A stretch of 64,000 nt of DNA from Oscillospiraceae bacterium CM (GTDB lineage: Bacteria; Bacillota; Clostridia; Oscillospirales; Oscillospiraceae): contig CP072107.1 in the NCBI GenBank assembly GCA_022870705.1, forward strand, positions 1,486,501-1,550,500, in the 5' to 3' direction. Below are positions 44,165-54,101 of the stretch, one piece after another. Below the pieces are notes generated by a model. It was not told where the DNA came from and ran no database searches. It worked only from the letters and a program-made list of their open reading frames with translations. Made by a program: the position numbers and the translations under genes. Every line of letters begins with the position of its first letter. The stretch's first letter is position 1.

Positions 44165-45046
44165 ATGAACGAACAACAACTGATGCAGCATAACAGTATC
44201 CGAAAAAAGCAGGACAAGGCGGCAACGATTGCGCTCTACATCATCGCGGGTTTTTTTCTCCTTTTACTCGCTTCTATCACGCTTTATGTCGTCGGGCGCG
44301 GCATTTCATCATTTCTCCCGCAATACCTCGGTTTTGGGAAGGACGGACTCGGCGTCGAGCTCTTTAACACTGTTTATATGGTGCTGCTGGCACTCGTCAT
44401 CTCTGTACCGCTCGGCGTCGGCGCCGGTATTTATATGGCGGAATACGCCAGCCGCGGCCGCCTCACGAACATTATCCGTACGTCTATCGAGACGCTTTCG
44501 TCGCTACCTTCGATCGTCCTTGGTCTGTTCGGCTTTCTCGCCTTTGTCCTACTGGAAAAGGCCACCTGGAACATGCTTGCCGGTATCCTGACGCTGGCGC
44601 TGATCGGCATTCCGCTTTTAACACGCGTTACCGAGGATGCCGTGCGCGACATCCCGGACGCCTACCGCGAGGGCAGCTTTGGGCTTGGCGCCACCCGCTG
44701 GCAGACGATCGTTAAAATTCTGCTGCCGGCGGCAAAAAGCCGGATTACGACCGGCGTCATTTTGGCAGCTGGGCGGTCGTTTGGTGAGGCGGCGGCGCTG
44801 ATCTACACCTCCGGCCTGACATCCGACGTCAACTTTTCGAACTGGAATCCCTTCAGCCACACCTCTCCCCTCAACATTTTCCGGACGGCCGATACACTGG
44901 CCGTGCGCATCTGGTATCTTAAAACAGCTGCTATTCTGCCCGATAAATATGCGCTGGCCGACATGGCGGCCGCCGCGCTCATCATCCTTGTCTTCGTCTT
45001 TAACCTGTCCGCCCGGTGGCTGCGTCACAAAAATACACTCAAATAA
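44165..45046 (+). CDS. pstA: phosphate ABC transporter permease PstA
   Basis: 293 residues, six hydrophobic segments, EAA loop REGSFGLGATRWQTIVKILLPAA. The start at 44165 is inferred from the GAGGG just upstream; the longer frame from 44132 overlaps pstC. Noteworthy: the pstB ATPase and phoU genes that normally follow are absent; the next gene is unrelated with its own promoter. Confidence 0.95.
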   Translation: MNEQQLMQHNSIRKKQDKAATIALYIIAGFFLLLLASITLYVVGRGISSFLPQYLGFGKDGLGVELFNTVYMVLLALVISVPLGVGAGIYMAEYASRGRLTNIIRTSIETLSSLPSIVLGLFGFLAFVLLEKATWNMLAGILTLALIGIPLLTRVTEDAVRDIPDAYREGSFGLGATRWQTIVKILLPAAKSRITTGVILAAGRSFGEAAALIYTSGLTSDVNFSNWNPFSHTSPLNIFRTADTLAVRIWYLKTAAILPDKYALADMAAAALIILVFVFNLSARWLRHKNTLK

Positions 45047-45062
45047 TTGTGGATTATTTCAG

Positions 45063-45091
45063 TAGACAATCCTTGAACAACATGATATAGT
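45063..45091 (+). promoter_or_regulatory. promoter of the small NrdD-tail-like gene
   Basis: TAGACA (45063-45068), 17-base spacer, TATAGT (45086-45091). Confidence 0.6.
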
Positions 45092-45142
45092 GTATCTTAC
45101 ATCTAGAAATAACTACATATATCTTTTGAGGAGGGTTTCGTG

Positions 45143-45412
45143 ATGCATGTCACCGTTACTGGAGGAAATTTGACCGCTGCCGAGCGCGAGGCCTATATCG
45201 CCCATGCGCACACGGCGCATCCCGACAAGATTATCGACGGGCTGGATATTAAGCTCAGCGGCGAATACGCCGACCTGACGTATCACTGGAAAACAGTCCC
45301 CTTTGAGCGCATCCGCCGCATTACGGGCTATCTCGTCGGCACGCTCGACCGATTTAACGACGGCAAACGCGCCGAGGAAGCTGACCGTGTCAAGCACTGC
45401 TGCAAGCAGTAA
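45143..45412 (+). CDS. small protein resembling the C-terminal tail of anaerobic ribonucleotide reductase
   Basis: 89 residues. The segment RITGYLVGTLDRFNDGKRAEEADRVKH resembles the extreme C-terminus of NrdD (RVTGYL..VSRWN.GK.AEL.DR), but the zinc CxxC pairs and the glycyl-radical region are missing; only an adjacent Cys pair occurs at the end (HCCKQ). The N-terminal half (HVTVTGGNLTAAEREAY) is unassigned. GAGGAGG seven bases before ATG 45143. Function unknown; single gene with promoter and terminator. Confidence 0.6.
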   Translation: MHVTVTGGNLTAAEREAYIAHAHTAHPDKIIDGLDIKLSGEYADLTYHWKTVPFERIRRITGYLVGTLDRFNDGKRAEEADRVKHCCKQ

Positions 45413-45427
45413 GCCTTATCAAATCAA

Positions 45428-45460
45428 AAACAGAGGCAGCTGGCGCTGCCTCTGCTTTTT
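45428..45460 (+). terminator. intrinsic terminator after the small gene
   Basis: Stem AGAGGCAGC/GCTGCCTCT, loop TGGC, followed by GCTTTTTATTT. Confidence 0.9.
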
Positions 45461-45585
45461 ATTTCCACAGGAAAACAAGCCTCTTCGGTGCGTTCTTCGC
45501 CCCTCTCATCATATTTTGATAATTTCTTTTGAAGGACTTATCAAAACATTATTCATTTTGCAGTGTTTTATCTGTCGATCGAGCA

Positions 45586-45614
45586 TTGACAAACAAAACA
45601 CGTGACGATATAAT
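45586..45614 (+). promoter_or_regulatory. consensus promoter of glnN
   Basis: TTGACA (45586-45591), 17-base spacer, TATAAT (45609-45614); both boxes perfect. Leader of about 90 bases follows. Confidence 0.88.
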
Positions 45615-45626
45615 TTATAAATACAG

Positions 45627-45670
45627 CGGCAAGGGCGCCACGGTATGGTGGTGACCTGTTGCCGTTTTTT
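45627..45670 (+). terminator. leader terminator (attenuator) before glnN
   Basis: Between the glnN promoter and its ribosome binding site: outer stem CGGCAA/TTGCCG, inner stem GGGCGCCAC/GTGGTGACC, loop near GGTAT, followed at once by TTTTTT. As the promoter is upstream and the gene downstream, transcription must pass this terminator, pointing to regulated read-through. The 45413-45712 gap holds only this, the promoter and the preceding terminator. Confidence 0.75.
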
Positions 45671-45712
45671 CTTGTTGTTCCTACATACATTATTATTTGG
45701 GGAGATATTTAT

Positions 45713-47806
<2,094 letters not shown>

Positions 47807-47840
47807 GAGCTTCAGAAAACCTTATATCATAATGAACAGA

Positions 47841-47866
47841 GCCGCCGGATCATCCGGCGGCTTTGT
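47841..47866 (+). terminator. intrinsic terminator after glnN
   Basis: Stem GCCGCCGGAT/ATCCGGCGGC followed by TTTGTT. Confidence 0.85.
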
Positions 47867-47869
47867 TAT

Positions 47870-48108
47870 GGGCGGATATGGAATCCGCCCCTGCGAGGAT
47901 GGTAGGGGAACGCCCTCCGTTATTCGCTGCGCGAATGCCACCTCCCTCAAAAGGGAGGCTTTTGGGGCGGGCGCAGGGGCGGACGGCCAATGGCCGTCCC
48001 TACGGCACGCGGAGGTCGTCGTGCTCGACGGGAGAAGCCCCTTGTCTTTTATTAGGGGACATAGGGGGTGAACTGCACCCTATATACCTTTTTGGTTGGC
48101 GGGTGGGT
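47870..48108. repeat. repeat mosaic between glnN and the FAH gene
   Basis: No gene. Contains a hairpin repeat (47870-47893, GGGCGGAT/ATCCGCCCC), a composite unit (47918-47970; CGCTGCGCG plus CCTCCCTC/GAGGG arms) related to the 3091 repeat, a CCTAC-tail hairpin (47976-48002), and a GGGGACATAGGGGGTG...ACCCTATATACC unit ending GGCGGGTGGGTTTAG next to the FAH stop. Confidence 0.7.
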
Positions 48109-48960
48109 TTAGATCAGCTTTGTCGTCAGGGTACCGAGGCCGTCGATTGTGACAGACACACTGTCGCCCTGTTTCAGCCAAACGCGCGACGCTTCCGGTT
48201 TACCGAGAAGAACGCCCGCGGGCGTCCCTGTAAAAATGAGATCGCCGGGGGCGAGCTTAAAGTAGCGCGAGGCCGCGCTGACGATGGCCCTGCAATTGAA
48301 AATCATGTCTGACGTTGTGCCGGACTGCCTGCGCACGCCATTGACGTCGCAGTATATCCCGTTATCGCCGTCGGGGTCGAAGCTATCCGCCGTCGTGATA
48401 ACGGGGCCCGCTGGGGCAAAGCCTGGAAACGCTTTGCCCGCCAGCCACTGGCTGGAGAGAAACTGACTGTCGCGCGCGCTGAGGTCATTGCCGCACGTAT
48501 AGCCGAAGATATAATCGAGCGCCGCATCCTCCGGGATGTTCCACGCCTGTTTCCCGATGACAAGGACAAGCTCGGCCTCGTAGTCAAAGCAGCGAAGCCA
48601 CGGTGGGAGCGAAACGGGCGCGCCCGCGGGCGCGAGCGCATCGTTAAATTTAGAAAAAAAGACGATGTCGCGCGGCGGGGCCATTCCCGTCTCAGCGGCA
48701 TGGCTTTTATAATTGAGCCCGACGCAAACGATTTTCTGCGGCGCGGTGATATTGGCATAGTGCAGTGACGTACGGTCGAGCGCCGGAAGGTTCTCATCGC
48801 CGAGCGCCGCCGCGACGCGGCCTTTGAGGCTATCCCAACCGGCGATAATGTCATTCATGCGTGTGGGGCAGCCGAGCGGCGCGAGGTCGACGACGGTGCC
48901 GTTATCCCGGAGTACGCCGGTGTGAAAACGACCGTCTTTTACAAAGCTTAACAGTTTCAT
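48109..48960 (-). CDS. fumarylacetoacetate hydrolase family protein
   Basis: 283 residues. The FAH fold shows in KIVCVGLNYKSHAAE, the metal-binding YEAELVLVIG with GYTCGNDLSARD, and GDLIFTGTPAGVLLG. Members are Mg-dependent hydrolases, decarboxylases or isomerases acting on 2-oxo/enol acids. It lies nine bases downstream of the class II aldolase gene on the same strand, so it may act on an aldolase product or be a repair hydrolase; the substrate is not predictable. Confidence 0.9.
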   Translation of the reverse strand: MKLLSFVKDGRFHTGVLRDNGTVVDLAPLGCPTRMNDIIAGWDSLKGRVAAALGDENLPALDRTSLHYANITAPQKIVCVGLNYKSHAAETGMAPPRDIVFFSKFNDALAPAGAPVSLPPWLRCFDYEAELVLVIGKQAWNIPEDAALDYIFGYTCGNDLSARDSQFLSSQWLAGKAFPGFAPAGPVITTADSFDPDGDNGIYCDVNGVRRQSGTTSDMIFNCRAIVSAASRYFKLAPGDLIFTGTPAGVLLGKPEASRVWLKQGDSVSVTIDGLGTLTTKLI

Positions 48961-48969
48961 CGCGTCACC

Positions 48970-49662
48970 TCATACATCGTCGCGCCCCAACGGCCTGCCG
49001 CCGCCGGTGATCCCCCACCTCGGCCGCAGCGCCAAAAGCGCGTCGATTTGTTTTTCCGTCATCGCTCGAGTGATGCCGAGCATTTTTGACAACAGCGTAA
49101 CGGTTGCTGTATACTCGATGCGCTCCATGCGCTCGAGCGCCTCATTGACGCTTTTCCCCCACGCGACGGCGCCATGGTGCTCCAGCAGAAGGGCATGATA
49201 GTCCTGCACGAACGCCGAAACGCCGTCCGCCAAATCGTCCGATCCCGGCAGGGCAAATGGGACGAGCGGCACAACACCAAGCAAGACGACGGTCTCCTGC
49301 AAAATCGCCGTGTCAAGCGGCAGCCCGGCGGCGGCAAAAGCGGCGGCAGACGGCGGGTGCGCGTGGACGACGGCGAGAACGTCTGGCGACTGTTTGTAGC
49401 AATTCAGGTGCATTTTAATCTCACTGGAGGGCATGGATGTCCCCTCCAGAACACTGCCGTCCAGGTCGAGCTTTATGAGCATATCCTCCGTCAAAAAGCC
49501 CTTGCAAACACCGGAGGGCGTTGCCAGGACGTGATTCGGCGACACACGGGTGCTTATATTACCGTCGCTTGCGCAGACGAGGCCTTTTTGATACAGGCGC
49601 TGTCCGGCCTCAATGATGGCGCGTTTGGCTTCTTGGTCGGTGGGGTAAGCTTCAGGTGACAT
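48970..49662 (-). CDS. class II (zinc) aldolase family protein
   Basis: 230 residues. Class II aldolase/adducin domain with metal ligands in VVHAHPP and EHHGAVAWG and an N-terminal GLVCASDGNISTR motif typical of L-fuculose-1-phosphate aldolase relatives. AAGGAG precedes ATG 49662; the extension to 49764 consists of repeat-derived codons. Next to mtnA, the likely role is cleavage of a 5-deoxy-ribulose- or 5-methylthioribulose-1-phosphate-type substrate to DHAP plus an aldehyde, as reported for Ald2/DrdA. MtnB dehydratase is the same fold, so that alternative stays open. Confidence 0.88.
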   Translation of the reverse strand: MSPEAYPTDQEAKRAIIEAGQRLYQKGLVCASDGNISTRVSPNHVLATPSGVCKGFLTEDMLIKLDLDGSVLEGTSMPSSEIKMHLNCYKQSPDVLAVVHAHPPSAAAFAAAGLPLDTAILQETVVLLGVVPLVPFALPGSDDLADGVSAFVQDYHALLLEHHGAVAWGKSVNEALERMERIEYTATVTLLSKMLGITRAMTEKQIDALLALRPRWGITGGGRPLGRDDV

Positions 49663-49710
49663 GGCGGGATCTCCTTCATGTGTGGTGTATGGGGGCAGCG
49701 AGTGGGCCTT

Positions 49711-49868
49711 TGAGGCGGACGGCCAATGGCCGTCCCTACGGGATGTAGGACGGGATGCCCTCATCCGTCACGACTTCGTCGTGCCACCTTCCCCAATGGG
49801 GAAGGCTTAATGGGGTCATAGCGGGCGCAGCCCCCTATACCTTTATTGGGCGGCGGGTGGGTTTTGAA
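49711..49868. repeat. repeat block running into the mtnA 3' end
   Basis: CCTAC-tail hairpin (49711-49739), composite repeat (49757-49808) matching 3091-3141 almost exactly, then a GGGCGCAGCCCCC unit plus TTTATTGGGCGGCGGGTGGG (49820-49868) whose last part encodes the mtnA C-terminus. Confidence 0.75.
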
Positions 49869-50922
49869 ACATATTTGCGAGGTTTTCCCGATACGGTGGG
49901 CGGCAGACGCCGTTTTCGGTGATGATCGCTGTTATCAAAGAAGCATCCGTCACGTCAAAGGCGGGATTATAGCAGGCGATTTCCGGCAGCGCCATCGGCT
50001 TTTCAAAAAATTTTTCCTTAATCTCCTCAGAAGGGCGCTGTTCGATGACGATATCCGCGCCTGTTTTGCAGTTAAAATCAATCGTTGATGACGGGCAGAA
50101 GACGAAAAACGGGATGCTGTAATACCGCGCGAGGACGGCAAGGCCGTTTGTCCCGATTTTATTGGCCGTGTCGCCGTTTCGCGCCACCCTGTCACAGCCG
50201 ACAAAGACGGCACCGATTTTCCCTTCCTTCATCACGAGGCTTGCCATGTTATCGCAAATGAGCGTGCAGCCAATGCCCGCCCGGTGTAGCTCATACGACG
50301 TCAGCCGCGCTCCCTGCAGAAGCGGGCGCGTCTCGTCGACGAAAACGCGCAGGCGAAGACCGCGCTCGTGCGCGAGAAAAATCGCCCCAAGGCCGGTGCC
50401 GTAAAGCGACGTCGCCAAGGGTCCGGCGTTACAATGCGTCAAGACGCCGTCGCCGTCTTTAACGAGCGAGAGGCCGTGCTCAGCGATGGCCCGGCACATG
50501 GCGATGTCCTCATTTTGAATCGCCAGCGCTTCATGATACAAGGCGTTGCAGAGCGCCGGAATAGGCAGCCCAGCGTTTTTATGTACGACGGCATCCATTC
50601 GGTCAAGCGCATGGCGCAGATTCACCGCCGTCGGCCGCGACGATTCAAGATACGCCTTGTTCTCAGTAAATTCTTGATAAAACGATGCGTCATCAGCCGC
50701 TTTTGAGCGCGTGGCGAGAACGCTGACGGCAAACGCGGCAAAAATCCCAATTGCCGGGGCCCCGCGCACGCGCAATTGGGCAATTGCCTCAAACAGCTCT
50801 TCCCTATCGCTCAACGTCAAATATTTTGTCTCGTTCGGCAGCAGGCTCTGGTCGAGAATGACAACGGACATACCGTCATCGCTGAAACGGACATTATCCG
50901 GCTTTTTTATTGGCTCCATCAT
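49843..50922 (-). CDS. mtnA: methylthioribose-1-phosphate isomerase (MtnA family)
   Basis: 359 residues. Catalytic Cys in [11 protein letters not shown] and Asp in [17 protein letters not shown], as in Mtn[11 protein letters not shown] is also conserved. Isomerises 5-methylthioribose 1-phosphate, or in some bacteria 5-deoxyribose 1-phosphate, to the ribulose form. ATG 50922 or 50919 with GGAG upstream; the longer frame to 50997 overlaps an AT-rich promoter-like stretch. No mtnK or mtnD is nearby, but a class II aldolase is. The C-terminal tail NPPAAQ-stop is encoded by a dispersed repeat. Confidence 0.92.
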   Translation of the reverse strand: MMEPIKKPDNVRFSDDGMSVVILDQSLLPNETKYLTLSDREELFEAIAQLRVRGAPAIGIFAAFAVSVLATRSKAADDASFYQEFTENKAYLESSRPTAVNLRHALDRMDAVVHKNAGLPIPALCNALYHEALAIQNEDIAMCRAIAEHGLSLVKDGDGVLTHCNAGPLATSLYGTGLGAIFLAHERGLRLRVFVDETRPLLQGARLTSYELHRAGIGCTLICDNMASLVMKEGKIGAVFVGCDRVARNGDTANKIGTNGLAVLARYYSIPFFVFCPSSTIDFNCKTGADIVIEQRPSEEIKEKFFEKPMALPEIACYNPAFDVTDASLITAIITENGVCRPPYRENLANMFQNPPAAQ

Positions 50923-50997
50923 TTCACTCCGCTTATTCGGTTTGAATAAAATTATTATAGCACATCCGCCCGTGCGATAAAATACGCGACGCCCCAC

Positions 50998-51026
50998 TTG
51001 AAACGTGTTTTAGATTATTGTATAAT
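50998..51026 (+). promoter_or_regulatory. promoter of tRNA-Pro
   Basis: TTGAAA (50998-51003), 17-base spacer, TATAAT (51021-51026). Confidence 0.85.
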
Positions 51027-51038
51027 GACTTGGCCTGT

Positions 51039-51111
51039 CGGGGTGTGGCGCAGTTGGTAGCGTGCGTGCTTTGGGAGCATGAGGCCGTGGGTTCGAGTCC
51101 CACCACTCCGA
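51039..51111 (+). tRNA. tRNA-Pro (anticodon TGG)
   Basis: Acceptor stem CGGGGTG/CACTCCG, D arm GGCGCAGTTGGTAGCGTGC, anticodon stem CGTGC/GCATG with loop TTTGGGA giving TGG, T arm GTGGGTTCGAGTCCCAC. CCA is not encoded. Confidence 0.95.
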
Positions 51112-51115
51112 TTTG

Positions 51116-51150
51116 AAAAAGCTTGCCGATGATTTCGGCGAGCTTTTTAT
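51116..51150 (+). terminator. intrinsic terminator after tRNA-Pro
   Basis: Stem AAAAAGCTTGCCGA/TCGGCGAGCTTTTT. Confidence 0.9.
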
Positions 51151-51181
51151 TTTTCAAAATTCAATCCGGCAATGTTAACGG

Positions 51182-51210
51182 TTGCGGCGGGTTTTTGTTT
51201 GTGCTATATT
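51182..51210 (+). promoter_or_regulatory. promoter of the AEC transporter gene
   Basis: TTGCGG (51182-51187), 17-base spacer, TATATT (51205-51210). Confidence 0.6.
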
Positions 51211-51246
51211 TTGGGTTACAACGTTTTTAAAGATAAGGATAACACT

Positions 51247-52170
51247 ATGAACATGAGCGCCGTCATCAGCCAAATGGCTGTTTTATTTCTCATTCTCGTT
51301 ATCGGCTTTACGGCCAACAAGCTGCACGTTTTAAACGCCGACTCGAATAAACTATTGTCTAAGCTTGTTTTGAACATCGCCCTGCCGTGCACCATTTTAA
51401 ATTCCGTGATGAACGGCCAGCCGACGGCCTCCGGCAGCGATGCCGCGCTTTTCATGGGTATTGCGCTCGTTATGTACGCCATCTTTCTCGCCATTGCCCT
51501 GCCCGTGCCGACGCTGCTGCGTGCACCCGACAAGGACCGCGGCATCACGCGCTTTATGCTGGTGTTCGGCAATGTCGGTTATATGGGATTCCCCGTTGTT
51601 GAAACATTGTTCGGCAGCAGCGCCGTTTTTTACGTCGCGCTCGTGAATATGCTGTTCGGGCTGCTCTGCTTCTCCTTTGGCATTCTCATGATTTCGGGCC
51701 GCGGCGGCAAAATAAATCCGAGGCTTTTTCTCAATCCGGCGCTTTTTGCCTCGGCGGCAGCCATTGTGATTTTCGTGCTGCGCGTGCACACCCCAGGCAT
51801 ACTGGCGAACACCGCCGACGTCGTTGGGCGGCTGACGACACCGTGCGCCATGCTCATCATCGGCTCAACACTCGCAGAAATTCCGTTTAAAGAGGTTTTC
51901 GGCGCGTTGCGCCTGTATCCGTTTACGGTTATTAAGCTGCTCATCATCCCGCTTCTGACCTGGGCTGTCTTGCGTCTTTTTGTCACGGACACGATGATGC
52001 TGCGCGTCCTCGTTGTCCTAGCGGCGATGCCGTCGGCCACGAACGCCACGATGATGAGCTTTGAATACGGCGGCAACGAAAAGCTCGCCGCGGAGGGCGT
52101 TTTTATGACGACGCTGTTTTCCATCGTGACGATTCCGTTTTTGGTATATATCCTGTTTTCGGGACAATAA
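51247..52170 (+). CDS. AEC family (auxin efflux carrier-like) transporter
   Basis: 307 residues, about ten hydrophobic segments in two halves. Conserved AEC features are seen: LSKLVLNIALPCTILNSV in the N-half and GNVGYMGFPVVETLFG, then CAMLIIGSTLAE and AAMPSATNATMMSFEYGG in the C-half. Bacterial members export or exchange organic acids such as malate or malonate. AAGGAT precedes ATG 51247; a longer frame from 51172 overlaps the promoter. Single gene. Confidence 0.9.
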   Translation: MNMSAVISQMAVLFLILVIGFTANKLHVLNADSNKLLSKLVLNIALPCTILNSVMNGQPTASGSDAALFMGIALVMYAIFLAIALPVPTLLRAPDKDRGITRFMLVFGNVGYMGFPVVETLFGSSAVFYVALVNMLFGLLCFSFGILMISGRGGKINPRLFLNPALFASAAAIVIFVLRVHTPGILANTADVVGRLTTPCAMLIIGSTLAEIPFKEVFGALRLYPFTVIKLLIIPLLTWAVLRLFVTDTMMLRVLVVLAAMPSATNATMMSFEYGGNEKLAAEGVFMTTLFSIVTIPFLVYILFSGQ

Positions 52171-52175
52171 ATACG

Positions 52176-52278
52176 GCGGGCGGATTTCATATCCGCCCGT
52201 GTGGGGATGGGCGGACGGCCAATGGCCGTTCCTACAAAACAGCCTTGGAGGCGGGGCGATGTGGGCATCGCCCCCTAC
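52176..52278. repeat. three hairpin repeats
   Basis: GGGCGGAT/ATCCGCCC (52176-52201), GGGCGGACGGCCA/TGGCCGTTC-CTAC (52206-52234) and GGGGCGATG/CATCGCCCC-CTAC (52253-52278), each a different subtype of the CCTAC family, in one gap. Confidence 0.7.
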
Positions 52279-52338
52279 AAAAGACGATTTGAGGCAGGTC
52301 TTTTTTTGATAAAATTCGATTTTTTACTATTATTTGTT

Positions 52339-52368
52339 TGAATATAAGAACCGGGCGTGGCAATGCTA
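52339..52368 (+). promoter_or_regulatory. possible sigma-G promoter of the SASP gene
   Basis: TGAATA (52339-52344), 16-base spacer, CAATGCTA (52361-52368), resembling sigma-G sites (TGAATA ... CATACTA). Confidence 0.45.
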
Positions 52369-52426
52369 TAATCGAAAGGTGCAAACGTACCTGACGAAAA
52401 ACCGAAAAACAAGGAGTGTTAATATA

Positions 52427-52603
52427 ATGGTGAACCAGAACGCGCGTGACGCGATGAATCGTTTTAAGATGGAAACAGCAAGCGAAGTCGGCGTTAGCCT
52501 GAAGCAGGGCTACAATGGCGACATCACTGCCAAGCAGGCCGGCAGCATCGGCGGCCAGATGGTCAAGAAAATGATCCAGGCTTACGAGAACGGCGTCCAG
52601 TAA
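52427..52603 (+). CDS. small acid-soluble spore protein, alpha/beta type
   Basis: 58 residues. A short member of the family: MNRFKMETASEVGVSL contains the E-x-A-x-E-x-G GPR protease site (TASEVGVSL), and GDITAKQAGSIGGQMVKKMI is the conserved DNA-binding half. Coats forespore DNA and protects it from UV and chemicals. AAGGAG stands about ten bases before the ATG. Expected to be under sigma-G control. Confidence 0.95.
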   Translation: MVNQNARDAMNRFKMETASEVGVSLKQGYNGDITAKQAGSIGGQMVKKMIQAYENGVQ

Positions 52604-52627
52604 CAAACGTTTCGTATCAATAAAAAT

Positions 52628-52657
52628 GCGGCAGGCGGATATTCCGCCTGCCGCGCT
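52628..52657. terminator. terminator between convergent SASP and tyrS
   Basis: Stem GCGGCAGGCGGA/TCCGCCTGCCGC, loop TAT; A-rich on one side and T-containing on the other, so bidirectional. Confidence 0.85.
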
Positions 52658-52662
52658 TTAAA

Positions 52663-53889
52663 TTATATCTGCAAAATAACTCTTTTAAAATTTTTCTTGC
52701 CGCGTTTGATGATAACACCATCACCTTGAAGGTCTGCCGCCGCGAAGCATTTCGAAAACTCGGTGATTTTTTCGCCGCCCGCTTCGACACCGCCTTGCTC
52801 AACGGCGCGACGCGCCTCCGACTTCGACGCACAAAGCCCCGATTTGACCAGCACTGACAGGATATCGACGGTGCCGTCTATCAAATCATCGGCGGACAGC
52901 TCAGCCGTTGGCATCGTGCCCGCGCCACCGGAGGAGAACAAATCGCGTGCCGTTTGCTGCGCTTTGTCGGCCTCCTCTTGGCCGTGGACAAGGTCTGTGA
53001 GTTCATACGCGAGAATTTCTTTTGCGCGGTTTAAATCGGCCCCCTGCCACGCTTCCATCCGGGTGATTTCCTCAAGGGGCAGAAACGTCAGCATCTTCAG
53101 GCACTTAATAACATCCGCGTCGCCGACGTTGCGCCAATACTGATAAAAATCAAACGGGCTTGTCTTGTTCGGGTCGAGCCAGACGGCACCGCTCTGCGTT
53201 TTGCCCATTTTTTTGCCCTCGGCGTTTAGCAGCAGCGTAATCGTCATCGCGTGCGCGTCTTTTTGGAGCTTTTTTCGGATGAGCTCCGTGCCGCCGAGCA
53301 TGTTTGACCACTGATCGTCCCCGCCGAACTGCATGTTGCACCCGTATTTGACAAATAGCTCGTAAAAATCATAGCTCTGCATGATCATATAGTTAAATTC
53401 AAGAAACGACAGGCCCTTTTCCATACGCTGCTTGTAGCACTCGGCTCTGAGCATGGTATTCACGGAAAAATGCGGCCCGACGTCGCGCAGAAACTCGACA
53501 TAATTGAGCGCCATAAGCCAGTCGGCGTTATTGACCATGATGGCCTTGCCGTCTGAAAAATCGATGAAGCGGCTCATCTGTTTTTTAAAGCAGGCGCTGT
53601 TATATGCGATCGTCTCGGATGTTGCCATTTGGCGCATGTCCGTCCTGCCGGAGGGGTCGCCGATCATGGCCGTACCGCCGCCGATGAGCGCGATGGGTTT
53701 ATTCCCAGCCATTTGCAGGCGCTTCATAAGGCACAGCGCCATAAAGTGGCCGACGTGGAGCGAGTCGGCCGTCGGGTCAAACCCGATATAAAACGTCGCC
53801 TTGCCGTTATCAATGAGCGATTTGATTTCATCCGCGCTTGTCGTCTGGGCGATGAGACCGCGGGCGACCAGCTCGTCAAAGAGTTTCAT
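52663..53889 (-). CDS. tyrS: tyrosyl-tRNA synthetase
   Basis: 408 residues. Class I core with HIGH-like SLHVGHFMALCL, the tyrosine pocket (YMIMQSYDFYEL, GGDDQWSN), the KMSKS-like GKKMGKTQSGA, and a C-terminal S4 domain (KSEARRAVEQGGVEAGGEKI). GGGGAGA precedes ATG 53889. The GC-rich leader of ~70 bases lacks a T-box. Confidence 0.97.
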   Translation of the reverse strand: MKLFDELVARGLIAQTTSADEIKSLIDNGKATFYIGFDPTADSLHVGHFMALCLMKRLQMAGNKPIALIGGGTAMIGDPSGRTDMRQMATSETIAYNSACFKKQMSRFIDFSDGKAIMVNNADWLMALNYVEFLRDVGPHFSVNTMLRAECYKQRMEKGLSFLEFNYMIMQSYDFYELFVKYGCNMQFGGDDQWSNMLGGTELIRKKLQKDAHAMTITLLLNAEGKKMGKTQSGAVWLDPNKTSPFDFYQYWRNVGDADVIKCLKMLTFLPLEEITRMEAWQGADLNRAKEILAYELTDLVHGQEEADKAQQTARDLFSSGGAGTMPTAELSADDLIDGTVDILSVLVKSGLCASKSEARRAVEQGGVEAGGEKITEFSKCFAAADLQGDGVIIKRGKKNFKRVILQI

Positions 53890-53960
53890 CACGATTCTCC
53901 CCTCTAAAAGCAACGCCCCGCTGTCCCCAACAGACAGAGGGCGCCATCATTTCCGACGTG

Positions 53961-53990
53961 ATGATATCACAGCGCGCGCGCACTTGTCAA
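53961..53990 (-). promoter_or_regulatory. promoter of tyrS
   Basis: Minus strand: TTGACA (53990-53985), 18-base spacer, TATCAT (53966-53961). Confidence 0.7.
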
Positions 53991-54018
53991 CTCCGCCGGG
54001 TACCCCTTGTTTGACATC

Positions 54019-54048
54019 TTGCGCTAAAAATAGAGGCTGTGATATAAT
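54019..54048 (+). promoter_or_regulatory. promoter of the zinc-ribbon membrane gene
   Basis: TTGCGC (54019-54024), 18-base spacer, TATAAT (54043-54048). Confidence 0.55.
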
Positions 54049-54101
54049 TCTGTCATCAGACCGCATCAAATTGTGTCTCAAAATTCAAAGGGGTGCCGTT
54101 T

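Noticed and set aside
49174-49659. 161-residue plus-strand frame
   Set aside because: Antisense to the class II aldolase, which is clearly the real gene.
53890-53960. T-box leader for tyrS
   Set aside because: Leader is only ~70 bases and no T-box sequence (TGGNACC-like) or antiterminator is visible; the same holds for alaS.
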